Shown here piece after piece: positions 33,899 through 43,539 of a DNA stretch of 60,694 nucleotides (position 1 is its first letter; each line of letters opens with the position of its first letter). The translations under genes and the position numbers were made by a program. Source of the stretch: an uncultured bacterium (GTDB taxonomy: Bacteria; Bacteroidota; Bacteroidia; Bacteroidales; Bacteroidaceae); contig CAJMPR010000024.1 in assembly GCA_905215345.1 (NCBI GenBank), positions 1 through 60,694 on the forward strand, in the 5' to 3' direction. The notes below the pieces were generated by a model, which was not told where the DNA came from, did not search any database, and saw nothing but the letters and a program-made list of their open reading frames with translations.

Positions 33899-34873
33899 TT
33901 ATGGATTCATTTCTTCACCTTCACCACCGATGTGATCACCTTCTTCCCAACCACTGATGGGGGAGGAACTGGTTTTTACATCGATATGGTCTTTGTCTAC
34001 TGTTACATCGAAAAGGTACTGTGTACTCTTGCTCAGACTACCAATATCTTGGTTGATGACATACTTATGACTCTTACCCAGTTTAGGAATGGAAATTTCG
34101 GCCACATAACTCAAAGTACTGCCCAAAGGCATGACGAACGCTTCGGCTGTACGCTGGGCAGCAGGCGTGTCTGATGTCACCGCCTTGGTTGCTGTGGCTT
34201 CGGGAGTACGCATTTTCATCCCGAAGGATTTTACACTTTCCTCATCAGCGGTGAAGCGCCCTGTCAATACGTTGAAGTTACCGGCAGTGGGAAGTCCGGA
34301 CAGCTTTACATTCAGGGTGCTGAGGTCGTCTGCCGTCACAGTTTCGTTTGCACGGAAACTGAAAAACAGGCGGCTCAGAACAGGAGCAAGGCGCATTGAG
34401 GCTATACGATTCTCTTTATCCAGTGAATTGACACGGGCATAAAGTAGAGAAGTCGATTTGAGATTTCCTTGCTGGTTTAATTGCAAGGGTATCATTCCTT
34501 CGGTGGCAAGCTCTTTCTGGTAAGGGTAGTATATAGCTACATCCCATATATCTTCACCTGTAGGGGGGAAGTAGGGGATAGTGTTTATGTCACCCGGCTG
34601 GAAGTAGTCATCATAAGACGTGGGTGTAGCGCTATAGGTGAGATTGCTGTGTGGAGATACTACTTCACCACTGCCACCTTTCAGCACATATACACCGATG
34701 GTCTCGTTGGAATTATTCCAGGTTTTCCCTTCCTGATTAGCACCATAGTCGTATACCTTGGCCTCAATGACGAGGGGATATGCCTTAGAGTCTACAGTGG
34801 GCGCATTGTCGTCACCGCAGGCTGCAAGGAGTGCCCCTGTCAGGAAAAGAAATATGAGTTTACTTTTTATCAT
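33899..34873 (-). CDS. Fimbrillin-family lipoprotein
   Basis: 324 residues; lipobox LAAC (Cys19) followed by GDDN. Typical fimbrillin segments are visible: TIGVYVLKGG, VAIYYPYQKE, MRLAPVLSRLFFSF, NVKLSGLPTAGNFNVLTGRF and a C-terminal YLFDVTVDKDHIDV with SPISGWEEG. One of two tandem fimbrillin-like genes in the operon; there is a 16-base gap to the jelly-roll gene upstream. Confidence 0.8.
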   Translation of the reverse strand: MIKSKLIFLFLTGALLAACGDDNAPTVDSKAYPLVIEAKVYDYGANQEGKTWNNSNETIGVYVLKGGSGEVVSPHSNLTYSATPTSYDDYFQPGDINTIPYFPPTGEDIWDVAIYYPYQKELATEGMIPLQLNQQGNLKSTSLLYARVNSLDKENRIASMRLAPVLSRLFFSFRANETVTADDLSTLNVKLSGLPTAGNFNVLTGRFTADEESVKSFGMKMRTPEATATKAVTSDTPAAQRTAEAFVMPLGSTLSYVAEISIPKLGKSHKYVINQDIGSLSKSTQYLFDVTVDKDHIDVKTSSSPISGWEEGDHIGGEGEEMNP

Positions 34874-34889
34874 AACGGATACCGTTTCT

Positions 34890-35570
34890 TTATTTGGTTG
34901 CAGGTTGTTCTTCTATTTTCTTCAGAGATACACCGTCAATCTGTATGCTTGAAGGTTCTGAAGCGCTGTTTTGGAAGCAGACAGAGAAGTTAGTCAGGTC
35001 AGTAGGAGTAGCATCCTCTGTTTCGGTCATGGCAAACTGATAGATGGTATTACTTACTTTGGAAAAGTCAAAATCGAGCGTATAGAATGTCCATTTGCCT
35101 GAGGGATTTGCTTTACCGAAACCACCGTAGAATTTACGATCTGCTTTTTTAGGCTGGCTCTGTGTGCACACGAAGAAACGTTGAAGGTCTTTGCCATCTT
35201 GGTCGCTCAAGCGAATGAATGCTTTTACTTGTCCGGCGTCTTCTGATTTTGCCCAGAAACTAAGTCTGTACATGCCCGGTTCTACACTTCCTTCGTAACG
35301 CTGTGCTACGAACGCTTTGTACCAGGTAGAGAGTTTGGGATCGCAAGCGAATTCGAGTGCTTTGCCGCGTGTCTTGTCAGTAATGATACGGAAAGAAGCA
35401 CCGTCTTCGTTGTTAACTGAACACCATGTGCCGAAAGTAACGTTGTTTTTACTTCCGTAAGGGGTGTTAATGTCGGCATTGTCAAATTCATTGTCCTTTA
35501 TCAATTCTTGTGCTTGCAGTCCGGCTGCCATTAATAACATTCCGAATACACTTAAAATTAACTTTTTCAT
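34890..35570 (-). CDS. Secreted jelly-roll (CBM4/9-like) binding protein
   Basis: 226 residues; signal peptide MKKLILSVFGMLLMAAGLQA then one beta-sandwich (ELIKDNEFDNADINTPYGSK, YRLSFWAKSEDAGQVKAFIR, GKWTFYTLDFDFSK, SSIQIDGVSLKKI) typical of carbohydrate-binding modules of the CBM4/9 kind. There is no catalytic motif and no lipobox. It may bind the operon's glycan in the periplasm. Confidence 0.72.
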   Translation of the reverse strand: MKKLILSVFGMLLMAAGLQAQELIKDNEFDNADINTPYGSKNNVTFGTWCSVNNEDGASFRIITDKTRGKALEFACDPKLSTWYKAFVAQRYEGSVEPGMYRLSFWAKSEDAGQVKAFIRLSDQDGKDLQRFFVCTQSQPKKADRKFYGGFGKANPSGKWTFYTLDFDFSKVSNTIYQFAMTETEDATPTDLTNFSVCFQNSASEPSSIQIDGVSLKKIEEQPATK

Positions 35571-35633
35571 AATGGTATCTATTTAAATAGTTAATAAATG
35601 GTTTGTTCTAAATTATAATATCTGATTTTTTTA

Positions 35634-36701
35634 TTATTCTTCCGGTCTGTCTACAACTTTAAAAGTTATTTCACGTACTATCTGCTTGGAATCCCACTTG
35701 TTGGCATTGGTGGCGATAAATGTAGCAGTATAAGTACCGGGTTCGTTGTAGGTGAACTGGTAAATTGGCAGACGGGCATTGGTTCCTTTGATAGGCGTGC
35801 CACGGTCAGGCTCTACATCGGTTGGAGTCAACTTCTGGCTTATCATCCATACATCCATTTGGTAGTCTTGCTTAATTTCATTTTCCACTTCTTTGGGCTG
35901 GAATAATAAGCTGGCTTTTGCGATGTTGAATGTTGAAGTAGTTCCTGATGTAACGGGTACTACCGTGAAAGCAAAGTCATTCTGCATGTCACTGATGGCA
36001 ATCAGGTTCTTGTCCGGTTCACGTTTCACTAATCGTAAATTGGTGACATCGATTCTCGGGCGGTTGTCGTAACTGTAAACAGCTTCTTTCCCGGTATTCG
36101 GATTGAGGTATTTGTCTCCGGCAGTCTTAGTTCCGGTATGCGGATCGGCCAGATAGCGGTAGGCTATGTAGAACTGTTTGTCCTTATATTCACTGAGGTT
36201 GATTGCCGAGTAATCCAATTGCATTTTGGTACCTCCGTTCACGTTCCAATCAGGTACGGCAACTTTTAACTCCTTGTTTTCATTAGGTTCGGTAAGATCC
36301 CTCCAAGTGGCGGCTTTAACAGCTTCGGCTGTGCCGGAACCATTGTAGTCTTCGGATATCATTACGCGTAGGGTACGTTTTCCTACATAGTCGATACCTT
36401 CACTGTATTGTTGGAGTACCGCATGGGAGAGTCCTAAGCTGTCCAGTTGCATTTTGGTGCGTTCACGATTATCGTAGCGGTTATTTCTTTCTCCCGAATA
36501 GAATGAAATATAGTTGGGATTACCGTCAAACTCAAAGGTGATGATCTCACCTGTATAAAGGGTTTCCGGCTTTTGCAGGCGTACATCAAAATCTACGTTT
36601 CCCACCTCATCGCGATCGCATGCTGTCAGGGTAGCGAGCAGGCAAAGGGAGAGTAGCTGTGCAAAACGCTTGTTGATGATAAAGATAATATTTGTTTTCA
36701 T
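35634..36701 (-). CDS. DUF5017-type surface glycan-binding lipoprotein (SusE position)
   Basis: 355 residues; lipobox LTAC (Cys28) followed by DRDE, an acidic export signal. The N-terminal Ig/PKD-like part (LYTGEIITFEFDGNPNYISF YSGE) and the later discoidin-like portion (FYIAYRYLADPHTGTKTAGD) match DUF5017 proteins that sit after susD in many Bacteroides loci. Likely surface glycan-binding protein. Confidence 0.75.
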   Translation of the reverse strand: MKTNIIFIINKRFAQLLSLCLLATLTACDRDEVGNVDFDVRLQKPETLYTGEIITFEFDGNPNYISFYSGERNNRYDNRERTKMQLDSLGLSHAVLQQYSEGIDYVGKRTLRVMISEDYNGSGTAEAVKAATWRDLTEPNENKELKVAVPDWNVNGGTKMQLDYSAINLSEYKDKQFYIAYRYLADPHTGTKTAGDKYLNPNTGKEAVYSYDNRPRIDVTNLRLVKREPDKNLIAISDMQNDFAFTVVPVTSGTTSTFNIAKASLLFQPKEVENEIKQDYQMDVWMISQKLTPTDVEPDRGTPIKGTNARLPIYQFTYNEPGTYTATFIATNANKWDSKQIVREITFKVVDRPEE

Positions 36702-36757
36702 ATTCTTGATTGCTGTTATAAATAGTGTTTCAATGGATAGTTGCCTTTATCTTTACC

Positions 36758-38413
36758 TTACCAGCGCTCGTTTTGCTTACAAATGGTATTGGTACTCAAT
36801 TCTGATTGCGGTATAGGCAGATACAGATGCTTGGGTGCAATATTAAGTGCGGGTACGGCGCGTACATCATCAAGGTCGTAGCCTATCACTTGCCGGTCTT
36901 CACCTTCGTTGGGATTGGCAAGCATGGCTATACGGTCGAAGAAAAAGTCTTCGCCAAAGCGACGCAGGTCCATGCGGCGGCTGACTTCAAAACAGAGTTC
37001 ACGTGTACGTTCTTCGAAAATGAAAGTGCGCAGGCTTTCGCGGGAGTCCGCTTTATTAGCCTCACCCAATGTAATAGGGGTGGCACCTGAGCGCTGACGT
37101 ACGCGGTTGATGGCGGCAATGCCTTCGGCTGTTGGTCCGTTCACCTCATTATCTGCTTCCGCAAACATTAACAGAACATCGGAGAAACGCATCACCGGGA
37201 AGTTGATAGAAGAGTTGTTCCTTGACCATGGACGTACAGGATCGTATTCTGCACGCCATTTTCCCGGATTACCTGTTCTTCCGTAATTTTCAGCACTGGT
37301 AATCTGTGAGGCAGTCAGATACACTTTCTCCACTTTACCGGTTGTTTCGTTGGTTTTATAACCATAGTCGGCAAAGTTCCACCATTTACGTTTATCAACA
37401 TCCCCCTTTTCATAAAGACGGTAGAGTATCTTTGTTGCATCGTACCATGCATAAGCATAAGGTACGTCGGGATCGGTAGTGGTACCTTGTGAGATACCGA
37501 TGTAAAGTCCCACTTTACCACATTCATTACTCTTGTCCAGTCCGTTTCCGTAAAATTCTACTTCAAACATGCTTTCGCGTGCTTTAAGGTCGTATTGGTT
37601 GGAACACATATTGATGAAAAGATTGCGGTAACCTTCATGGTTGGCATCATTCTCTCCATAGAGAGTATGTAATCCGCTATCCATTACTTTTTCCGCATAA
37701 ATACGGGCCTCTTCCCAAGTGTTGGCATATACAGGATATCCCGCTTGCCAGATATAAGCACGTGCAAGCAAAGCCTGTACAGTGGTACGTGAAATACGTC
37801 CCGGTGCATTCAGTTCATCAGCGGTCATGCAAGCGTTTTCTGCAGCTTTCAAATCTCTGATGATTTGTGCGAAAATGGCTTCTTGTGACGATTTCTCCAG
37901 TAATTGTGTAGTCAGGTCGCGGGTTGGAGTCAGCCGTAAAGGCACTTCCCCCCAGTTTGCCACGAGATTCATGTAATAGAGAGCACGTAAGGCACGGGCC
38001 TCAGCGATGAACATCTTTTTCTTTTTCGAACCGCCACATTCTTCGTCTGTACGCTGATTGATGAGATCGATAAAGTCGTTGGCACGGTTAATACCGTTAT
38101 AGAGTGCGTTCCATGTTTCCTTGATATAGGAATCCGTATTGTTATGCGTATAGAGGTTGGGTTGCAGGTTATCCCGTCCGTAACTACGATTGTAGACTAA
38201 TATATCGGTACCGGAATCCAAATCGCCCCAGAGATATTGTCCGTAGACGGCAGAATTTCCCAGCACATCGTATACACCTGCCAGTCCCGCCATACAGGAT
38301 GTTTCGCTGTGATAGATTTGCTCATCGTTCGGATTATCATAAATTTCGGTATCCAGGAAATTACACGAGGTGCAAATCCCGATAGTCAGCAGTATATATA
38401 TTACCTTCTTCAT
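36758..38413 (-). CDS. SusD/RagB-family outer-membrane glycan-binding lipoprotein
   Basis: 551 residues; lipobox TSC (Cys17) then NFLDTEIYDNPNDEQ as in SusD proteins. Helical TPR-like segments (ETWNALYNGINRANDFIDLI, EARALRALYYMNLVANWGEV) and the C-terminal FPVMRFSDVLLMFAEADNEV and AAINRVRQRSG motifs are diagnostic. It caps the SusC channel and binds the incoming oligosaccharide. It lies 41 bases after susC. Confidence 0.95.
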   Translation of the reverse strand: MKKVIYILLTIGICTSCNFLDTEIYDNPNDEQIYHSETSCMAGLAGVYDVLGNSAVYGQYLWGDLDSGTDILVYNRSYGRDNLQPNLYTHNNTDSYIKETWNALYNGINRANDFIDLINQRTDEECGGSKKKKMFIAEARALRALYYMNLVANWGEVPLRLTPTRDLTTQLLEKSSQEAIFAQIIRDLKAAENACMTADELNAPGRISRTTVQALLARAYIWQAGYPVYANTWEEARIYAEKVMDSGLHTLYGENDANHEGYRNLFINMCSNQYDLKARESMFEVEFYGNGLDKSNECGKVGLYIGISQGTTTDPDVPYAYAWYDATKILYRLYEKGDVDKRKWWNFADYGYKTNETTGKVEKVYLTASQITSAENYGRTGNPGKWRAEYDPVRPWSRNNSSINFPVMRFSDVLLMFAEADNEVNGPTAEGIAAINRVRQRSGATPITLGEANKADSRESLRTFIFEERTRELCFEVSRRMDLRRFGEDFFFDRIAMLANPNEGEDRQVIGYDLDDVRAVPALNIAPKHLYLPIPQSELSTNTICKQNERW

Positions 38414-38454
38414 GGTGTTTCTATTTTTATCACTTGTTACTTTATACTGTGTAT

Positions 38455-41400
38455 TTACAATCCTAATTTCACACCGAATGTATAAGATGTGGTGCGTGGA
38501 TAGGAAGAATAATCGAAACCGCGTGTCATTGCAGAGTTACGGGTAGATACCTCCGGATCATATCCGGTGTATTTGGTCCATGTCCAGAGGTTTTGTCCGG
38601 AGACATATAGGCGCAGTGAGCGTACTTTCAGTTTCTTCAGCATCTTGGTGGGGAAGTTATATCCCAGTTGCACGTTTTTCAGTCTTAGGAAAGAAGCGTC
38701 TTCTATTTCACGATCCGTATTAACGTTCGTGAGGCTGCGGTTTACGGCACAGAGGTAGTTGGTATAGTTACCTTCGGTGACAGTGCCGTCAGCATTCACG
38801 GTACGTGGGGTCCAATGGTTCAGGGCTGAGGCCAATTGGTTAGTGTGCTTGCCACGAAGTGATTCCAAACGTGTACGATTGTAATTGATAACATCATTAC
38901 CGTATGACCATTGGAAGAAGATATTTAAGTCAAAGTTCTTCCATTCAAAATTATTAGTGAAACCACCGGTGTGGATGGGAAGACCGTGACCAATAACGGT
39001 TTGGTCTTCGGCAGTTACTTTGCCGTCACCATTCAAATCTTTCAGTTTGACACTACCGGGTTGTATGCTGCTGCGTTCTTCCGTGTTGTTCGGGATGTTG
39101 GGTTTCAATACGTAGCGTCCCGGAGCTACTTCGTTGAAGTCTTCATATTGGTAAACACCGTCATAGACGTAACCGTACATTTCGGAAAGCGGGTGTCCTA
39201 CCTTACAAATGTAGTTGTTGGTAGCAACAACGCTACTGAAACGGCTTTCCTGTCCATCCGAAAGGCCTGTAACTTCATTCTTATTGAATGAAATGTTGAA
39301 GTTGGTTGTCCATTTGAATTTACCTTTTCCACCAACAAAGTTTACTGTGTTAATTGAAATCTCAAGACCACGGTTATTAATGCTTCCGATATTCTGCTGT
39401 ACTTCAGAGAAACCTAATGAACCCGGAACCTCTGCAAAGAGTAACAAGTCTTTAGTATCCTTGTTATAAACATCAATTTCACCGTTGATACGGTTGTTAA
39501 AGAGTCCGAAGTCCAAACCGATATTTGTCTGATAGGTGGTTTCCCACTTCAGGTTTCTGTTGGCTATCTGGCTATTGTAGATTGCTGCCGAGAGAGAGTT
39601 ATTGAATGCATAGTTCTGGTCGGTTGCATAAAGTACAGATGACGGATAATTATTATAGGTATTATTATTACCGGTAGCTCCCCAACCGACACGGAGTTTC
39701 AGGTTGGAAACAAATGTATCTTGCAGGTTCAAGAACGGCTCATCGGATAAACGCCATCCAAAAGATGCAGACGGGAAATATCCCCATTTGTTGTATGGGA
39801 AGCGTGAAGAACCGTCGGCACGGATAGTGGCTGTAAGCAAGTAACGTGATTTCCAATCATAGTTGGCACGTGCGAAGTAAGACATCAGCTTATTCTCTAT
39901 ACTGGTGGTAGTGATTGTACGCGGAGTTCCGCTGTCAAGCCCCCAGAAACCAAGTTCCTCCCAAGGAACCAGGGCTGAACCTGCTCCCAGAACTGTAGTT
40001 TTATCGCTGGATAGGGATGCTCCGGCAAGAGTGGTAAGATTATGTTCACCGAAGCGTCGCTTGTAAGTCAATGTATATTCATTAGACCAGCTGTTTCTGT
40101 CCTTGTCGGAGAACTGTCCGTTCACCCCACTTGCGGAGTATTTAGGGTCTCCCTGATAAGTACTTGAGTTATAGAAAACTTTTCGTATGTCCTGTCTCCA
40201 AGTATAATTAAAAGTCGCTCTAAATGTCAAGTTTTTGCGAATATCCCAATTTAGATAGGTATTCAGGTTTAACTGACGGGTACGGGTCTGGTCGTATGAG
40301 TTCTGAACAGTCTTCATCGGATTGTAGGGATAGTTACCACTTTCATCCACCATGTTGTCAATCAGGTTATCGTTTTCGTTATAGGCGAGTGGGCGATATG
40401 CAAGTACCTGATAAAGGTAATACTGTGATGTGCCGCCACCCGACTGTGAAGGTGCCGAACCTTTTGAAAGATTGTTGGCGAAGTTCATGGTAGCTCCTAC
40501 CTTTATAGACTTAGAGATATTCTGGTCTAATGTTAAACGTGCTTTCAGACTTTCGTAGGAAGAGTTTATAATAACGCCCTGTTGGTTGTAATAAGAAATA
40601 CTGGAACTGTAACGTGTGTTCTTGCTACCACCTGATAATGAGATGTTGTGGCTGGTCATGGGGGCACCTTTGAAAACTTCATCTTGCCAGTTATAGGCTG
40701 GAATGTAATCATAGTCGGCAAGTGTACGTTTGCGTCCCAATAATTCACTGTAACTGAAGTAAGTGTCATTCAATTCTTTTTCAGTCAACATCTCAGTCTG
40801 CAAGGTCATGAACTGCTTACCGTTCATGATATCAAGGAATTTAGGCTGCATTTGCCAGGTAATATAACCGTCATAATTTACACGTGGGGCGCTTTCCTTA
40901 CCACGTTTCGTATTGATGATGATAACACCATTGGCACCCCGTGCACCATAAATAGCAGTAGCGGAGGCGTCTTTCAATACGTCCATAGATTCTATATCAC
41001 TTGGGTTGTATGCTGCTGCATTAGGATCGTCAGTTGCAAAACCATCGATAACGTAGAGCGGAGAACCATCTGAATTGTCGGATACGGTGTTACTACCGCG
41101 GATAACGATGCTGGCTTCTGCACCGGGACGTCCGTCACCACTAACCACTTGTACGCCGGCCACACGACCGCCTAACGCTTGGTCAAATGAAAGGACAGGA
41201 GATTTGGTAATTTCATCCATATCTACTTTACCCACAGAACCGGTGAGGTCACCTTTCTTAACCGTTGCATATCCGATGGCCACAACCTCATTCAGCATGA
41301 CACCGTCTTCTTTCATTACAACGTCAATCACTTTGTCTTTTCCCACGGTTATTTCTTTGGTGGCATAACCTATAAAAGAAAATACAAGGACGGATTTCTG

Positions 41401-41616
41401 GTTAGGAACTTCAATGGAGAACTTACCGTTTACATCACTTATAGTACCTATTGAGGTTCCTTTTACAGTAATGTTAGCACCGATAACGGTCTCTTTTGTT
41501 TCATCAGTAATCGTTCCTGTAACTTTGATTTGCGCTTGTAGCGTAGCCAACGAAAGCAGCAAAAAGAGTAAAAGAGAACATGCTCTTTTAGGAATCGCAG
41601 AATAGATTCTTTTCAT
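38455..41616 (-). CDS. SusC/RagA-family TonB-dependent outer-membrane transporter
   Basis: 1053 residues. After the signal peptide comes a carboxypeptidase-D regulatory-like domain (IKVTGTITDETKETVIGANI to DVVMKEDG), a TonB box region (LNEVVAIGYATVKKGDLTGS), the plug (DQALGGRVAGVQVVSGDGRP, SPLYVIDGF, DIESMDVLKDASATAIYGAR) and a 22-strand barrel ending TSYTFGVKLGL. It imports oligosaccharides using TonB energy. First gene of a six-gene operon; a -7 element and TGTAC repeats lie upstream. Confidence 0.96.
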   Translation of the reverse strand: MKRIYSAIPKRACSLLLFLLLSLATLQAQIKVTGTITDETKETVIGANITVKGTSIGTISDVNGKFSIEVPNQKSVLVFSFIGYATKEITVGKDKVIDVVMKEDGVMLNEVVAIGYATVKKGDLTGSVGKVDMDEITKSPVLSFDQALGGRVAGVQVVSGDGRPGAEASIVIRGSNTVSDNSDGSPLYVIDGFATDDPNAAAYNPSDIESMDVLKDASATAIYGARGANGVIIINTKRGKESAPRVNYDGYITWQMQPKFLDIMNGKQFMTLQTEMLTEKELNDTYFSYSELLGRKRTLADYDYIPAYNWQDEVFKGAPMTSHNISLSGGSKNTRYSSSISYYNQQGVIINSSYESLKARLTLDQNISKSIKVGATMNFANNLSKGSAPSQSGGGTSQYYLYQVLAYRPLAYNENDNLIDNMVDESGNYPYNPMKTVQNSYDQTRTRQLNLNTYLNWDIRKNLTFRATFNYTWRQDIRKVFYNSSTYQGDPKYSASGVNGQFSDKDRNSWSNEYTLTYKRRFGEHNLTTLAGASLSSDKTTVLGAGSALVPWEELGFWGLDSGTPRTITTTSIENKLMSYFARANYDWKSRYLLTATIRADGSSRFPYNKWGYFPSASFGWRLSDEPFLNLQDTFVSNLKLRVGWGATGNNNTYNNYPSSVLYATDQNYAFNNSLSAAIYNSQIANRNLKWETTYQTNIGLDFGLFNNRINGEIDVYNKDTKDLLLFAEVPGSLGFSEVQQNIGSINNRGLEISINTVNFVGGKGKFKWTTNFNISFNKNEVTGLSDGQESRFSSVVATNNYICKVGHPLSEMYGYVYDGVYQYEDFNEVAPGRYVLKPNIPNNTEERSSIQPGSVKLKDLNGDGKVTAEDQTVIGHGLPIHTGGFTNNFEWKNFDLNIFFQWSYGNDVINYNRTRLESLRGKHTNQLASALNHWTPRTVNADGTVTEGNYTNYLCAVNRSLTNVNTDREIEDASFLRLKNVQLGYNFPTKMLKKLKVRSLRLYVSGQNLWTWTKYTGYDPEVSTRNSAMTRGFDYSSYPRTTSYTFGVKLGL

Positions 41617-41662
41617 ATTATCAAATGTAAGATTATCTTAGCTGTTTTTAGTTTATTTGCGA

Positions 41663-41670
41663 CAAAGTTA
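41663..41670 (-). promoter_or_regulatory. -7 element of the susC operon
   Basis: On the minus strand TAACTTTG fits the -7 consensus; no -33 TTTG is present at the expected distance, consistent with an activator-dependent promoter. The start codon is 47 bases downstream. Confidence 0.6.
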
Positions 41671-41700
41671 TGAATATATGTGAAATCGTTTATCAGTTTT

Positions 41701-41727
41701 TGTACAGACAGAGTACATTTTCGTACA
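41701..41727 (-). promoter_or_regulatory. Three helically phased TGTAC repeats upstream of susC
   Basis: Read on the minus strand, TGTAC begins at offsets 0, 10 and 21 (41727, 41717 and 41706 downward). The repeats fall on one face of the helix about 31-57 bp upstream of the -7 element, a position suited to an activator. Confidence 0.5.
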
Positions 41728-41807
41728 TTAATTAATTTGGATGAAAAAAACTGCGTAAGAAGCCTTTAAAGAGGCTTTTGGAGGGGGATAAGGGAGTATT
41801 AAAAAAT

Positions 41808-41843
41808 AAACGGTGAACAATCTTGTACAATCATTCACCGTTT
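41808..41843 (-). terminator. recA terminator
   Basis: AAACGGTGAA (41808-41817) pairs with TTCACCGTTT (41834-41843). On the minus strand it is followed by ATTTTTTAA. It begins 21 bases past the recA stop codon. Confidence 0.8.
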
Positions 41844-41864
41844 TCTTTTATAATAAAGTATAGG

Positions 41865-42902
41865 TTATTTATCTTTCTTTAGTTCTGCAAAAATAAGTCC
41901 TTCCAACTCTTCTGCCAGTTCCGGATTATCCAAAATAACCTGTTTGGCTGCATCGCGTCCTTGTGCTATTTTTGTATCATTGTAGCTGAACCATGAACCG
42001 CTCTTTTTGACGATACCCAAATCGGCACCTAAGTCAATGATTTCTCCTGCACGCGAGATTCCCTCGCCAAACATGACGTCGAATTCAGCCTTACGGAAAG
42101 GAGGAGCGACTTTGTTCTTTACAACTTTTACTTTAGTCTGCTTGCCAATCACTTCATCACCATTCTTGATAGCTTGGCTTCCACGGATGTCCAGACGTAC
42201 GGATGCGTAGAACTTCAAAGCATTACCACCAGTAGTCGTTTCCGGATTACCGAACATAACACCGATTTTTTCACGCAACTGATTGATAAAGATACAAGTG
42301 GTACGGGTTTTGCTGACTGCTCCCGTTAACTTACGCAAGGCTTGTGACATCAGTCTTGCCTGCAAGCCCACTTTATTGTCACCCATATCACCCTCGATTT
42401 CAGCTTTCGGAGTCAAGGCGGCAACAGAGTCCACAACAATAATATCAATAGCGGAAGAACGGATAAGTTGTTCTGCAATTTCCAACGCTTGTTCTCCGTT
42501 ATCCGGTTGAGATATCAAAAGATTATCTACGTCCACACCCAGTTTGGCTGCATAAAAACGGTCGAATGCGTGTTCTGCATCAATGAATGCTGCAATACCG
42601 CCTGCTTTTTGTGCTTCGGCGATAGCATGGATTGCTAAAGTTGTTTTACCGGAAGATTCAGGGCCGTAGATTTCGATGATGCGTCCGCGAGGATAACCAC
42701 CAACGCCTAACGCTACATTTAATCCGATAGAACCAGTGGGGATTACCTCTACCTGCTCTATATTTTCTTCGCCCATTTTCATAATAGAGCCTTTACCGAA
42801 GCTCTTTTCTATTTTGTCCATGGCAGCTTGTAAGGCTTTCAGCTTTTCGCCTGCTGCCATATTGCTTCCATTCTCAAAATTAAGTTCGTCTTTTTTTGCC
42901 AT
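41865..42902 (-). CDS. recA: Recombinase RecA
   Basis: 345 residues; strand-exchange ATPase and LexA co-protease. Walker A GPESSGKT lies at 80-87; IIVVDSVAALTPKAEIEGDMGD, FINQLREKIGVMFGNPETTTGG and the L2 loop are canonical. The C-terminus is short and only mildly acidic. The bcp gene lies upstream on the same strand, separated by an inverted-repeat element. Confidence 0.98.
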   Translation of the reverse strand: MAKKDELNFENGSNMAAGEKLKALQAAMDKIEKSFGKGSIMKMGEENIEQVEVIPTGSIGLNVALGVGGYPRGRIIEIYGPESSGKTTLAIHAIAEAQKAGGIAAFIDAEHAFDRFYAAKLGVDVDNLLISQPDNGEQALEIAEQLIRSSAIDIIVVDSVAALTPKAEIEGDMGDNKVGLQARLMSQALRKLTGAVSKTRTTCIFINQLREKIGVMFGNPETTTGGNALKFYASVRLDIRGSQAIKNGDEVIGKQTKVKVVKNKVAPPFRKAEFDVMFGEGISRAGEIIDLGADLGIVKKSGSWFSYNDTKIAQGRDAAKQVILDNPELAEELEGLIFAELKKDK

Positions 42903-42952
42903 CTTTATAGTGATAAGTTATTAGTTATTAATGATTTTGTTTGTTGTGATAG

Positions 42953-43009
42953 GTGATTAGTGATTATAAGTGGTTTGTAGCAAATCACTAATCATCAATC
43001 ACTAATCAC
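42953..43009. repeat. GTGATTAGTGATT inverted repeat between recA and bcp
   Basis: GTGATTAGTGATT (42953-42965) and AATCACTAATCAC (42997-43009) are a perfect 13-bp inverted repeat. An extra right-arm copy, AATCACTAATCA, lies at 42983-42994. The right arm ends two bases from the bcp stop codon. Same word as the element at 11209. Confidence 0.78.
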
Positions 43010-43011
43010 TG

Positions 43012-43458
43012 CTAAAGTATTTGTGCGGCGTGATCTTTGGTTTTCACTTCCTTGGGAGCGATGATACGTTCAATCATTCCATCCTCATTAATGATAAAGG
43101 TAGTGCGGAAAGTCCCCATATATTTACGTCCGTACATGCTTTTTTCGCCCCATACGCCGAATTGCTCCACCAGTTTCTTGTCGGTATCTGCAATCAGAGT
43201 AAATGGCAAGTTATTCTTCTCTATAAATTTTTGATGTGACTTTTCATTGTCTACACTGACGCCGATCACTTCGTAACCCGCTTTTCGTAATTCCGCGTAA
43301 TTATCACGTAGGTTGCAAGCCTGTGCCGTACAACCGGAAGTCATATCTTTAGGATAAAAATAGAGAACTATTTTTTTCCCTTTATAATCACTCAAACGGA
43401 TTTCCTCTCCTTTTTCATTAATACCCAATACTTCGGGCGCTTTATCTCCTACGTTCAT
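43012..43458 (-). CDS. bcp: Thioredoxin-dependent thiol peroxidase (BCP / peroxiredoxin Q)
   Basis: 148 residues; reduces hydrogen peroxide and organic hydroperoxides. Peroxidatic Cys43 in KDMTSGCTAQAC and the probable resolving Cys48 five residues on, as in E. coli BCP. No signal peptide, so cytoplasmic. Confidence 0.95.
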   Translation of the reverse strand: MNVGDKAPEVLGINEKGEEIRLSDYKGKKIVLYFYPKDMTSGCTAQACNLRDNYAELRKAGYEVIGVSVDNEKSHQKFIEKNNLPFTLIADTDKKLVEQFGVWGEKSMYGRKYMGTFRTTFIINEDGMIERIIAPKEVKTKDHAAQIL

Positions 43459-43469
43459 AAGAATTAGAA

Positions 43470-43539
43470 ATTAATAATTAAGAATAGGATTACACTATTA
43501 AATTGCATGGTAATTCTCCATCCTTAATTCTTCATTAAA
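43470..43539. repeat. AATTAAGAAT imperfect inverted repeat between bcp and the dehydrogenase gene
   Basis: TTAATAATTAAGAATAGGA on the left and TCCATCCTTAATTCTTCATT on the right are imperfect inverted arms with one or two mismatches. The right arm again abuts the stop codon of the next minus-strand gene. It uses a third word but the same plan as 7684, 11209 and 42953. Confidence 0.55.
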
